Translations under genes and position numbers: made by a program
The notes under the pieces: model-generated
What the model was told of the DNA's origin: nothing
The model's input: the letters and a program-made list of their open reading frames with translations, nothing else
Database searches by the model: none
Shown here: one piece after another, positions 16,303 through 23,956 of the stretch
How positions within the stretch are numbered: position 1 is the first letter of the stretch
How the letters are laid out: each line of letters opens with the position of its first letter
Assembly (NCBI GenBank): GCA_044346175.1
Contig: JBIIZQ010000022.1
Coordinates: 1 to 31,692 of the forward strand
Length of the DNA stretch: 31,692 nt
Origin: JBJTUH01 sp044346175
GTDB lineage: Bacteria; Cyanobacteriota; Vampirovibrionia; Vampirovibrionales; JAJTHC01
Reading direction: 5' to 3'

Positions 16303-16333
16303 CCCTTGTCAGTTTTGACAAGGGTTTTCTTTT
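16303..16333 (+). terminator. Terminator or attenuator in the GH6 leader
   Basis: A perfect 9-bp stem CCCTTGTCA/TGACAAGGG with a 4-nt loop, then TTTTCTTTT. It lies 208 nt after flgJ but only about 40 nt after the promoter candidate. It could end the flagellar message, end a small RNA, or attenuate the GH6 gene. Confidence 0.85.
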
Positions 16334-16448
16334 GCCCATATCAAACTGGCAGTGGATTTTTTATACCACTCAAAAATAAGGCATACAATAGCCTCTATAC
16401 TGAAGAAGTAGTTCAGTATCATCAGGATGACACCGTAACACTTCAAGG

Positions 16449-18026
16449 GTGCCGACAAAGGGGGTTCAACCCGTGGTTCAAAGAGCCTGCTTAACGCAAT
16501 CTTATAGTTGGTACAAAGCTTCTCGCTTAAGTATCGGTTTAAGTATTCTTTTTAGCTTGGGGATTTACCTCTTTCAGAGCAACGGTCTTCAAGCGGTGCT
16601 TGCTGATATACCCGCCATGGTCGACTCTAATTTTCTTTCGTCTGAAGTCACCCCGATGGAAGAGGAAAACCCTTCTATGCCGATTCGTTTTATGGGCAAA
16701 CCAAAACCTAAAACCTCACAAAATATTTTACTCACAGACTGGACACCAAGCTACGCCAAGTATGGTGGCACGCATGCCCTTTGGCTGGATGCACATCAAA
16801 ATATCCAAGAAAATCTAGGGAAGCTCGAATGGATTTTGAACATTGCAAGCCAACGCAAACAAGCCCCTGAGCTTGTCATTTACATGATACCCGATAGGGA
16901 CTTCTCACAATCTTCAGCGGGGGGATTTACCTCATGGGAGAGCTACCTGAACGCTAATCGCCTTATTGCGAAAAGGCTCCATCGATTTGCCCAAGAAACC
17001 AAACTCACCCCCAAGGTCTATCTGGAACCTGATAGTCTTGGAGGACTCGTTGAAAAAATTATGTCGGAGGCTTACACAACACCCAAAAGCCCCGAAGCGT
17101 TACTTCAATGGGATTGGGAAGCGGGGTTAAGCTCAAGCACAAAGGCATTGATTCATGCACGAGTAACGGCACTTAAAACACTTGTAAAACACTATAGCAC
17201 AGGTGACGCAATGACTGAGGAAAGAGCAGAAGCCCCTCACTGTAAGGTCTATTTAGATGTAGGAAACAGTGGATGGATTAACACACAAGAGGAGCGATTA
17301 CCTTGGATGGCACTGCTGGTTCACCTCTCAGGAGGGCTTGAAGCGGCAGGACTTACAAGCAACATCTCGAATCGATTTCCGTTATTACAGCCTGAAACAA
17401 GCTGGCCTATGATTCTCACAGAACAACATTATCTTGCACGGCTCAAAACATGGATTGGTAATACGCCTGACCACCCTCTGGAATGGGTCGTAGATGCAAG
17501 CCGTAATGGCAACACCACCCGCCATGGTTTTTTAAGCAAGTTACTTAAGGGACGACCCATGCCCGCCCCCAAAAGACAGTTCTATCTTCATCCTGAAGGT
17601 CTTTTGTTCGACAACGACACCCCTCATGGACGCTGGGTTGGCTTATGGTATCAAGAAGACACAAGCCAACCGCTTCACAAAGCCCCTCAGCACACCATCC
17701 ATCTCATCCCCTTCACAGGGGGAAGTAAAGTGCTATACCAACTTATACAACAAGAACGCTATGAGTGGCTTGCCGACCGCCGACTTGTGCTTGCCCCCGA
17801 GTGGCTTGACCCCGTTTTGGACGAAACACCAGGCATGCCCCCTAGCGATGGTTTACACAAACGCTTTGAACCTATCACACACATACGATGGATTAAACCA
17901 CCTGACGCATGCGACGGTGCTTTGAATTGTCCTCCAGGAGCTTCAAAGAGTGCGTTATGGGCATTTACAGCTAAGACAAAAGCACCTGTTTTGTTAGACC
18001 CCAAGGTCTTTATTCCTAACCCTTAA
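16449..18026 (+). CDS. Glycoside hydrolase family 6 (cellulase-type) enzyme
   Basis: A 525-residue exported protein. GH6 enzymes hydrolyse beta-1,4-glucan with inversion. Visible family motifs are IPDRDF (147-152; D151 matches the pKa-modulating Asp), YLEPDSL (191-197; D195 matches the catalytic acid), YLDVGNSGW (268-276), LTSNISNRF, VVDASRNGN (347-355) and WIKPPDACDG (481-490). The Cys usually after DRD is Phe here, so that disulfide is absent. About 125 residues separate SRNG from WIKPP, far more than usual, implying an insertion around 380-470. A signal or anchor lies at about 27-52 (cleavage near VLA-DI) after a GTG start. No carbohydrate-binding module is seen. It stands alone after the flagellar operon. 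Confidence 0.88.
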   Translation: MPTKGVQPVVQRACLTQSYSWYKASRLSIGLSILFSLGIYLFQSNGLQAVLADIPAMVDSNFLSSEVTPMEEENPSMPIRFMGKPKPKTSQNILLTDWTPSYAKYGGTHALWLDAHQNIQENLGKLEWILNIASQRKQAPELVIYMIPDRDFSQSSAGGFTSWESYLNANRLIAKRLHRFAQETKLTPKVYLEPDSLGGLVEKIMSEAYTTPKSPEALLQWDWEAGLSSSTKALIHARVTALKTLVKHYSTGDAMTEERAEAPHCKVYLDVGNSGWINTQEERLPWMALLVHLSGGLEAAGLTSNISNRFPLLQPETSWPMILTEQHYLARLKTWIGNTPDHPLEWVVDASRNGNTTRHGFLSKLLKGRPMPAPKRQFYLHPEGLLFDNDTPHGRWVGLWYQEDTSQPLHKAPQHTIHLIPFTGGSKVLYQLIQQERYEWLADRRLVLAPEWLDPVLDETPGMPPSDGLHKRFEPITHIRWIKPPDACDGALNCPPGASKSALWAFTAKTKAPVLLDPKVFIPNP

Positions 18027-18082
18027 CAAGCCAAACCCTCACGCTGGCTGTCTTATGCTGTCTTATATCGTCATATGTCCCG

Positions 18083-18108
18083 TAGGGGACGGTTTGTAAC
18101 CGTCCCGC
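18083..18108. repeat. Dispersed palindrome, GGGACGG variant, copy C
   Basis: GTAG followed by GGGACGGTT-TGT-AACCGTCCC (18086-18106). It varies at the paired sixth base of both arms relative to the GGGAGGG copies, so a compensatory change keeps the stem intact. Confidence 0.65.
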
Positions 18109-18131
18109 AAAGAGCCTACACACACACCAGC

Positions 18132-18152
18132 GGGAGGGTTGAAAACCCTCCC
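18132..18152. repeat. Dispersed GGGAGGGTT palindrome, copy D
   Basis: GGGAGGGTT-GAA-AACCCTCCC, followed by CCTAC. That makes it the inverted orientation of the copy at 18083, which begins GTAGG. The two form a head-to-head pair 23 nt apart. Confidence 0.7.
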
Positions 18153-18172
18153 CTACACCCCCTCAAACCACC

Positions 18173-18249
18173 GTCATTCCGACGGAGGTCGGAATCCAGA
18201 GAGCTTCTGGTATAAGCGAGGAATGGATACCGATTTGCATCGGTATGAC
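18173..18249. repeat. MITE-like element with terminal inverted repeats
   Basis: A 77-nt element bounded by GTCATTCCGA and TCGGTATGAC, inverted repeats matching at 9 of 10 bases. Inside are three smaller palindromes: ATTCCGAC/GTCGGAAT, CCAGA/TCTGG and ATACCGAT/ATCGGTAT. A related copy lies at 27875-27938 and a decayed one at 20571-20605. No target duplication could be seen. Confidence 0.65.
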
Positions 18250-18310
18250 CCCTCTCCCCAATAAGTGGGATGGGCAAAAACGAGCTTTACCCTTATGCAA
18301 GTAGCACCAA

Positions 18311-18658
18311 TTAACGAAGAAACTTAAGAGATTTCAAGTGCTGTAAAAGCATCGCCTTGATGCCATGACCCGTTGTATAGCCCAAAGCACCTCCCGCAAG
18401 GGTTGTACCCGCATGACGAGCCATCTGCTCACCCTCGCTCGCCGCACGTCTTGCCCACGGGGTTCCCAACTTAAACCCTAAAAACCCACCTGTCACCGCA
18501 CCCGCTGTAGGGGCGTGGTACGTGACCGCTCTATATTGTTTCACAGCGTTTTGAGGCATAAACAAAGGAACTTTCTGCCCCGTACGTACGTAGTGCTTCA
18601 TCGCTCGCCAGTCAAAATAAGTAAACGGTGCCGAGAAAAAACGTCGCAAGGGCTTGTT
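18311..18658 (-). repeat. Duplicated 3' gene segment, copy 1
   Basis: About 348 nt, from the stop codon to the codons for NKPLRR, are nearly identical to 19154-19501, with about half a dozen differences noticed. Similarity stops exactly at the stop codon on one side and falls sharply at the module border on the other. Confidence 0.85.
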
Positions 18659-18988
18659 TTTGAAACCCAACATACCCCCAGCGATAGGACCCGCAGCAAG
18701 TGAACCCAAGAGAGCAAAAGGTAGATTAAAAATAAAGCCAAGAGGTGAGCAGGCAATTAAAGCCACCGAAAAATAGCTAGACACAAACCCCAAAGGGACA
18801 CCCAGTGCAGAACCCACGACAGGTGCAACGTGTTTCTGAACACTTGAGCCTACCTTACCCACTTCACCGGGGGTTAAGTGCATGCCGTAACGTGTTGCAA
18901 CCGATGCCTGAGGCAATTTTTTAGGACTACCACAAGATAAAGTACTCGTTAAAGATGGGTGAATACCAGCATTCAGCTTCATAAACAT
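18311..18988 (-). CDS. Glycine-zipper membrane protein, paralog 1
   Basis: A 225-residue protein of unknown family. The N-terminus is Ser/Pro/Lys-rich with TRYG at 32-35. A conserved lead-in follows (L-x-PG-x-VG ... HVAP), then a hydrophobic region of about 60 residues (PLGFVSSYFSVALIACSPLGF ...). The last 115 residues start NKPLRRFFSAPFTYFDWRA and include Gly-zipper stretches AGAVTGGFLGFKLG and GTTLAGGALGYTTGHG. They match paralog 2 at 114 of 115 positions, whereas the first halves share only scattered residues. Start ATG 18988, with a second ATG two codons later. A gap of 165 nt with a hairpin separates the two genes. Function unknown; membrane location is inferred. Confidence 0.75.
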   Translation of the reverse strand: MFMKLNAGIHPSLTSTLSCGSPKKLPQASVATRYGMHLTPGEVGKVGSSVQKHVAPVVGSALGVPLGFVSSYFSVALIACSPLGFIFNLPFALLGSLAAGPIAGGMLGFKNKPLRRFFSAPFTYFDWRAMKHYVRTGQKVPLFMPQNAVKQYRAVTYHAPTAGAVTGGFLGFKLGTPWARRAASEGEQMARHAGTTLAGGALGYTTGHGIKAMLLQHLKSLKFLR

Positions 18989-19074
18989 ACTTTAAACCTC
19001 TAAGTATTGAAACATGTCATCAAACAACCCCTTAAGCTCATTGTATTGCTTCATGATACGCCATAACGTATGAG

Positions 19075-19096
19075 AAAAAAGGAGGATGCCTTTTTT
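19075..19096 (-). terminator. Short hairpin terminator candidate after paralog 2
   Basis: AAAAAAGG and CCTTTTTT flank AGGATG. The stem is short and has little G+C, but a T run follows on either strand. It lies 58 nt past the stop of the minus-strand gene at 19154. Confidence 0.45.
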
Positions 19097-19153
19097 GTTA
19101 CAAATGCTTTACATTTTACACAACCACAAACCAAAAGGCTCTGTGATTGGCGT

Positions 19154-19501
19154 TTAACGAAGAAACTTAAGAGATTTCAAGTGCTGTAAAAGCATCGCCT
19201 TGATGCCATGACCCGTTGTATAACCCAAAGCACCTCCCGCAAGGGTTGTACCCGCATGACGAGCCATCTGCCCACCCTCGCTCGCCGCACGTCTTGCCCA
19301 CGGGGTTCCCAACTTAAACCCTAAAAAACCACCCGTCACCGCACCCGCTGTAGGGGCGTGGTACGTGACCGCTCTATATTGTTTCACAGCGTTTTGAGGC
19401 ATAAACAAAGGAACTTTCTGCCCCGTACGTACGTAGTGCTTCATCGCCCGCCAGTCAAAATAAGTAAACGGTGCCGAGAAAAAACGTCGCAAAGGCTTGT
19501 T
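19154..19501 (-). repeat. Duplicated 3' gene segment, copy 2
   Basis: Partner of 18311-18658. The near identity at DNA level, including third codon positions, against diverged 5' halves points to gene conversion or recent module replacement rather than simple selection on protein. Confidence 0.85.
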
Positions 19502-19789
19502 TGTAAAAGCCCATAACCCACCTAGCACACTGGCAAAAAAATAGGTGGGCATGGCAAACAAAGTCCCCAGTGGCATTCCCCACAATGCGGCAAGTCCTAA
19601 AATACCGCCTACAGGAATCCCCAGTTTTAAGGCAAGTACAGGAGGTGCCACACACGCTTGAACCAAAGCTCCTAAAGCACCCACCTTACCAGGTTGCAAC
19701 GGCATGGCACCATAACGCTGAGCAAATGGGGTTTTTAAGGGCGTTTTTAAGACGGTAGGGGATATACGCTGTGAAGTAACGGAGGTCAT
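19154..19789 (-). CDS. Glycine-zipper membrane protein, paralog 2
   Basis: A 211-residue paralog of the product of 18311-18988. The first 30 residues are basic and acid-free with QRYG at 24-27, then PLQPGKVGALGALVQACVAP and a hydrophobic region (GIPVGGILGLAALWGMPLG ...). The 115-residue C-terminal module differs from paralog 1 at one residue (Gly for Glu in ASEGGQMARH). ATG 19789 lies 15 nt downstream of the stop of 19805-20518 on the same strand, so the two are probably one operon. No known family or catalytic motif was recognised. Confidence 0.75.
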   Translation of the reverse strand: MTSVTSQRISPTVLKTPLKTPFAQRYGAMPLQPGKVGALGALVQACVAPPVLALKLGIPVGGILGLAALWGMPLGTLFAMPTYFFASVLGGLWAFTNKPLRRFFSAPFTYFDWRAMKHYVRTGQKVPLFMPQNAVKQYRAVTYHAPTAGAVTGGFLGFKLGTPWARRAASEGGQMARHAGTTLAGGALGYTTGHGIKAMLLQHLKSLKFLR

Positions 19790-19804
19790 GGTAACACTAT
19801 TTTT

Positions 19805-20518
19805 CTACAATTTACGTTTCGTAGCTTTTGAGGGTTTGATGCGTTCCTTTAGTTTCTCTTGAGCCTGATGCAACCAATCAATGATTGCTTCTTGTTTCGG
19901 TATACGCATACTGAACGACTTTTCAATGCAAATATGTGGATGAAATCTACCATAAAGCTTCACGGTTACTTTAGAAAGGTCATCTAGCTCAAGTAAGGCA
20001 TTACAAAGTTCTATTGCATTTGTAAATGATACGTAATCGCCTTCAGGAGAAGTTTTAAATGCGTATTGATGTTGCCAATGTTTACGATTGCCAGGCACAT
20101 TCATCCCATAATAGTCCTGTACATCTCTAAAGCTATGCCCTTTAAGTGTGCCTTCAGCAACTTTCCAATCGCGCCACGGAGTCAGACGATATGGACACAC
20201 TAGCCTTATAGATTCTGAAAGGATATCGCAAGTAACACCCTCATTGATTATACGCAAATAATTTGCACCAAAAGATTCTTTATTTGGTGTTACGCTGAAT
20301 TTTTCTTTTGCTTTTTCCACATAATCTCGATTGCCTTGATTACCTCTTGGAAGGTTATGTGGGTTCGCACAAATACTACCATTTAACAAGGTATAAGTAT
20401 ATTTACCGTTTTCTTTTCTATCAACTTTCATAAAAGCATGACAATCCCAATTTTCATTTCCTTTAAATTCAAACACGATGGATTCAAAAGGTTGTTTATT
20501 GGGGTGTGATGTCATCAT
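19805..20518 (-). CDS. Hypothetical soluble protein
   Basis: A 237-residue protein with no family I recognise and no membrane span or signal. It is mixed alpha/beta in appearance, with several His/Trp/Cys residues (NWDCHAF, PWRDWKV, KHWQHQYAF, RFHPHICIE) and a lysine-rich C-terminus (ERIKPSKATKRKL). It starts with tandem ATG at 20518. Base composition is more A/T-rich than its neighbours, possibly a sign of different origin. It is upstream of, and probably cotranscribed with, the glycine-zipper paralog 2. Confidence 0.65.
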   Translation of the reverse strand: MMTSHPNKQPFESIVFEFKGNENWDCHAFMKVDRKENGKYTYTLLNGSICANPHNLPRGNQGNRDYVEKAKEKFSVTPNKESFGANYLRIINEGVTCDILSESIRLVCPYRLTPWRDWKVAEGTLKGHSFRDVQDYYGMNVPGNRKHWQHQYAFKTSPEGDYVSFTNAIELCNALLELDDLSKVTVKLYGRFHPHICIEKSFSMRIPKQEAIIDWLHQAQEKLKERIKPSKATKRKL

Positions 20519-20972
20519 GAGAGGTATTTACTCCATTACACTTGTTTAGAAAGAAAAGAAACGTGACAGTGGATACCTCCTTACGGTCGGTATCCAGAAA
20601 GCTATCCAATGATTTACTAGTGACTCTTATTAGTATATCAGCTTGCTTGAATTATGCCAAAATGTACGGGCCATACTTGTACCCTTTTGTTCTCATTTTC
20701 AATGCTCTCTAATTTATCTCTAACGCTCAGAAAGGACTTTTTATTAAAAGCCACAGCGTCTATTCCAACGAGTTACGCCCCTACCACTTCAGAGGGGGAG
20801 GGGCTGGGAGAGAGGGTCAAAAGTACCCACAAACACTTGATAACTTTTGTAGTAATATAAAGGCATTCATATTTTATGACCTTTTGGGGTCATCCTCATG
20901 CCCCTCCCTCACAAACCATTGTTCTAAAAAAACACTGTTCTTTTGGTTGCCCAAAACTGTAAAGTACTTGCC
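20519..20972. other. Intergenic region upstream of mraY
   Basis: 454 nt between divergent genes. It holds a decayed copy of the GTCGGAATCCAG repeat (20571-20605) and a -10-like TATAAA at 20856-20861 without a clear -35. A short open frame (20654-20860) has no Shine-Dalgarno and no convincing composition. No RNA gene was seen. Confidence 0.45.
20571..20605. repeat. Decayed copy of the GTCGGAATCCAG repeat
   Basis: GGATACC and GGTATCC form an inverted repeat. GGTCGGTATCCAGAAAGC differs by a few bases from the 18187 and 27877 copies. Confidence 0.55.
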
Positions 20973-22217
20973 ATGACTCCTGACCCAAAGCCCTCAGATA
21001 CCCCATCAGCTCAACCACCCTTAGAACAAAACCCTTTCTTGGCAAGACTCTACCCCAGAATATGGGCAGATGCCTCGCCAGCATCTTGGGGACTGATGCT
21101 CACCCACGGTGCCTTACTTGCAAGTATGCCTACTTGGCTCCCCCCCCTTAAACCACTCTTGATGATGGTAAGTATCCACCCACTGATGCCTTACTGCATG
21201 GGCGTATTTGCTTTTATTGCAACCTTGCTCGGTACGCAAACCCTGATTGATATGTCCCATCAATATGCCGCTGGACAAGCTATCCGTGAGGATGGTCCCG
21301 CTTCTCATCAAACCAAAGCGGGTACACCCACAGGGGGCGGTATTATTTTTGTAGGGGTTGCCCTCATCACACTTGCCATTAGCGGACTATGGCGGGAAGA
21401 GGGTCTGAGCAAAGTTACTTGGCTCGCACTAGGTGCTGTAAGTTTGTTGGCAGGACTGGGATTAGTTGATGATTACCAAAAAATCATTAAAAAGCATAAC
21501 AAAGGGGTCACGGGATACACCAAGCTGGCAGTACAAGCCGTGGCAGGGATTTTAGTCGCTTCGCTATCATGGAAATATGGCGAAGCACGACAAATTTTCA
21601 CTAATCTACCTTGGTTTACCCCACTTTTTGAAAGTGCAGCAGGCTTATTGTTGCTTAAAAGTCTCTGGTGGACAACGGCAACACTCGTCATGATGGGGGC
21701 TAGTAATGCCGTCAATCTGACAGATGGACTGGACGGCTTAGCTGGAAGTACGAGTAAATTGACCTTTATGGGTCTTATCACGGCACTTGTCCTGTGTCAT
21801 GCCGATAACCCTCGGGTGTTGGACTGGGTTGATGTATTGTGGGTTTTTGGCTGGACTCTTTTAGGGTTTTTATGCTTCAATCGGCACAAAGCCGCCGTGT
21901 TTATGGGAGACACAGGAAGTTTATTCCTAGGGGGACTCATGGCAGTGGTGGTATTGATGATGGGAGAACCGTGGTGGCTACTGGGCTTTGGACTTTTGTT
22001 TGTGCTTGAAACACTCTCTGTCATTATTCAGGTCACAAGCTTTAAACTCACGGGTAAAAGAGTCTTTAAAATGGCACCTTGGCATCATCATCTGGAATTA
22101 TCTGGCTGGGATGAGCAAAGTATTGTGCTTGCCTTTTGGTGGCTTCAGCTCATAGCCATCAGCCTATCTTTATGGGGGATGTATTGGTTACAATCTTTGT
22201 TCAGTGCCAATGGTTAA
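20973..22217 (+). CDS. mraY: Phospho-N-acetylmuramoyl-pentapeptide transferase
   Basis: A 414-residue polytopic membrane enzyme that transfers phospho-MurNAc-pentapeptide to undecaprenyl phosphate, making lipid I. The motifs in order are GPASHQTKAGTPTGGG from about residue 108, the Asp pair in LVDDYQK (166-167), NAVNLTDGLDGL from about 245, FMGDTGSL and the HHH triad (371-373). About ten hydrophobic segments are visible. ATG 20973 is preferred over TTG 20943. The first 35 residues are Pro-rich and cytoplasmic-looking. It overlaps murD by several bases, so the two are translationally coupled; murF, ftsW and murG are not adjacent. Confidence 0.96.
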   Translation: MTPDPKPSDTPSAQPPLEQNPFLARLYPRIWADASPASWGLMLTHGALLASMPTWLPPLKPLLMMVSIHPLMPYCMGVFAFIATLLGTQTLIDMSHQYAAGQAIREDGPASHQTKAGTPTGGGIIFVGVALITLAISGLWREEGLSKVTWLALGAVSLLAGLGLVDDYQKIIKKHNKGVTGYTKLAVQAVAGILVASLSWKYGEARQIFTNLPWFTPLFESAAGLLLLKSLWWTTATLVMMGASNAVNLTDGLDGLAGSTSKLTFMGLITALVLCHADNPRVLDWVDVLWVFGWTLLGFLCFNRHKAAVFMGDTGSLFLGGLMAVVVLMMGEPWWLLGFGLLFVLETLSVIIQVTSFKLTGKRVFKMAPWHHHLELSGWDEQSIVLAFWWLQLIAISLSLWGMYWLQSLFSANG

Positions 22218-23952
22218 ACGCATGTCACCCTTAAAATCAAATGCGACCCAAAACATCACCGAAGTACTCACACTCCCCAAGTGCCATCAGCACACAACTT
22301 GGGGGGTACTCGGTGCTTCCAAAACGGGTTTATCCGTCACGCAATGGCTATTAAGTACCCAAGCTGACACCAAGGTATGGGTTTCTCAAGCGAGTCCTTT
22401 TTCTCCTGAGCAACACGCAACCCTCACCACGCTCACCCTTGCATACCCTGACAGACTACGCTATGAGAGTGGTGAACACAGTGAAGCATGGCTTAACGGC
22501 ATTCAGTGCTATGTCGTTAGCCCTGGGATTCCACCGCATACACCTATTATAAAGGCACTACAAGCAAAAGACTTACCCGCCTACACTGACCTTGACCTTG
22601 CTTTTCTTGCAAGCCAACCCCTTGCCGACATCTATCCTGAAAACAAGCTCCATTGGATTTACATCACAGGTACTAACGGGAAAACAACCACCACAAGCCT
22701 ACTGGCTCACATGCTTCATACGCTGGGTTACACGGCAAAAGTGGGTGGAAATATTGGCACGCCTGTTTTGGAAAGCCTCACAAAGCTTATACCAGCTTGG
22801 CAAGATACACCTTTAACGCCTCAAAAGCCAACTTTCATGATTGTAGAGGCAAGCTCCTATCAACTGCACTATACCACCCATGCAAAACCTTGGATATGTG
22901 TCCATACCAACCTACAACCCGACCATTTATCGTGGCACGGAGGATTTGAAGCCTACCTTGAAGCCAAAGGAAAACTCTTTAAGACGCTTGGCAATGAAGC
23001 AGCTTTATGGGTACTCCCAGTTGCCGACCCTCTCACGCAAGCAATTTTAAAGGATGAGCATCCCAAAACACGCAAAGTGACCCTCACGCCAAGTGGTAAG
23101 CCTATACCATCGGAACCCCATCAACCCATCACCTACTCGAACCCGTCTCATGATGGCTACGTCACTATCCATACCCAAGAGACAACCCCCACCCTTGCGA
23201 TAGGCACGGTAAAAACCTCTGAAGAGGCATCCGCTCAAACCACACAGTTAGTCTCATGTGAAAGGTTTCAGCTGAAGGGTTTTCATAACTTACAAAATCT
23301 GGCACAATGTTTAGCCGTATGCCAATATATTACGGGCGTGTATCAGGAAGCAACCACCGCCACCATGCTGGAAGCAAGCTTTGAAGCCTTTCAAGGCGTG
23401 GCACATCGCCTGAGTCCTCTTCCCCCCACCCGCCATGGTCACGTGTGGATTCACTGGTTTAATGATTCCAAGGCGACAAATCCTGAAGCTTCTCAAGCTG
23501 GGCTAGAGGCACTCTTACCCGACATCATCAAGCTGTCGTGTCCTCTTTTTATGTTGGTTGGTGGTGCCGATAAAGGTACGCCGCTGACCTCTTGGTGCCA
23601 AACGGTTGACACGCTTATGAGCCATCAAGCAAAAAGCCTCCCTCTAAAAGGTGGCGTTTATCTTTACGGGGAAGCCCAAGAACGCTTTGCAACGGCACTA
23701 GCAACCCATGCCCCCAAGGTAAAAGTGCAAAGGCATCAGACCCTTGAAGAAGCCTGTACACATCTCGTAGAGCAAGTGTCTCTTATGTCCGCATCTCTTA
23801 TGCCCACAAGCGAAACCAACGCCCCCAATAACGCCATTGTCTATGCCGTGCTATCGCCTGCCTGTGCAAGCTTTGACCAGTTCAAGAGTTTTGAACATCG
23901 TGGTGAGGTCTTTGAAGCGTGGGTCAAACAATACGCACGCTCATCCTCATAA
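22210..23952 (+). CDS. murD: UDP-N-acetylmuramoylalanine--D-glutamate ligase
   Basis: A 580-residue cytoplasmic ligase that adds D-glutamate to UDP-MurNAc-L-Ala using ATP. Motifs are the N-terminal Rossmann region (GVLGASKTGLS, SPGIPP), the P-loop ITGTNGKTTTT (about 152-162), EASSYQL, HTNLQPDHLSWHG, the family KGxHNxxN pattern in KGFHNLQN, AHRLSP, NDSKATNPEA and VGGADKG. It is about 120 residues longer than typical MurD, mostly through an insertion of about 75 residues at the end of the central domain (around 280-350) and longer loops near the C-terminus. ATG 22210 overlaps the mraY stop by 8 nt; GTG 22204 and ATG 22222 are alternatives. It stops 4 nt before the convergent gene. Confidence 0.95.
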   Translation: MVKRMSPLKSNATQNITEVLTLPKCHQHTTWGVLGASKTGLSVTQWLLSTQADTKVWVSQASPFSPEQHATLTTLTLAYPDRLRYESGEHSEAWLNGIQCYVVSPGIPPHTPIIKALQAKDLPAYTDLDLAFLASQPLADIYPENKLHWIYITGTNGKTTTTSLLAHMLHTLGYTAKVGGNIGTPVLESLTKLIPAWQDTPLTPQKPTFMIVEASSYQLHYTTHAKPWICVHTNLQPDHLSWHGGFEAYLEAKGKLFKTLGNEAALWVLPVADPLTQAILKDEHPKTRKVTLTPSGKPIPSEPHQPITYSNPSHDGYVTIHTQETTPTLAIGTVKTSEEASAQTTQLVSCERFQLKGFHNLQNLAQCLAVCQYITGVYQEATTATMLEASFEAFQGVAHRLSPLPPTRHGHVWIHWFNDSKATNPEASQAGLEALLPDIIKLSCPLFMLVGGADKGTPLTSWCQTVDTLMSHQAKSLPLKGGVYLYGEAQERFATALATHAPKVKVQRHQTLEEACTHLVEQVSLMSASLMPTSETNAPNNAIVYAVLSPACASFDQFKSFEHRGEVFEAWVKQYARSSS

Positions 23953-23956
23953 CCCG

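Larger units (their letters stand above)
16096..16448. other. Intergenic region between flgJ and the GH6 gene
   Basis: 353 nt without a supported gene. It holds a promoter candidate at 16229-16258 and a strong terminator at 16303-16333, so a transcript of about 70 nt would end before the GH6 gene starts. After the terminator 115 nt remain, in which I cannot fix a second promoter. Confidence 0.5.
18027..18310. other. Repeat-rich intergenic region
   Basis: Between the GH6 stop and the convergent membrane-protein stop. It consists largely of three palindromic elements (18083-18108, 18132-18152, 18173-18249). No gene was seen. The hairpins may end transcripts from both sides. Confidence 0.6.

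Noticed and set aside
16460..16480. GGTTCAACCC resembling a tRNA T-loop
   Set aside because: No acceptor or anticodon stem can be formed around it, and it lies inside the GH6 coding start.
16264..16494. Short plus-strand frame in the GH6 leader
   Set aside because: It starts at GTG, runs through a strong terminator and overlaps the GH6 start; no ribosome site or family signal.
20654..20860. 68-residue frame upstream of mraY
   Set aside because: No Shine-Dalgarno and no protein-like composition; intergenic.
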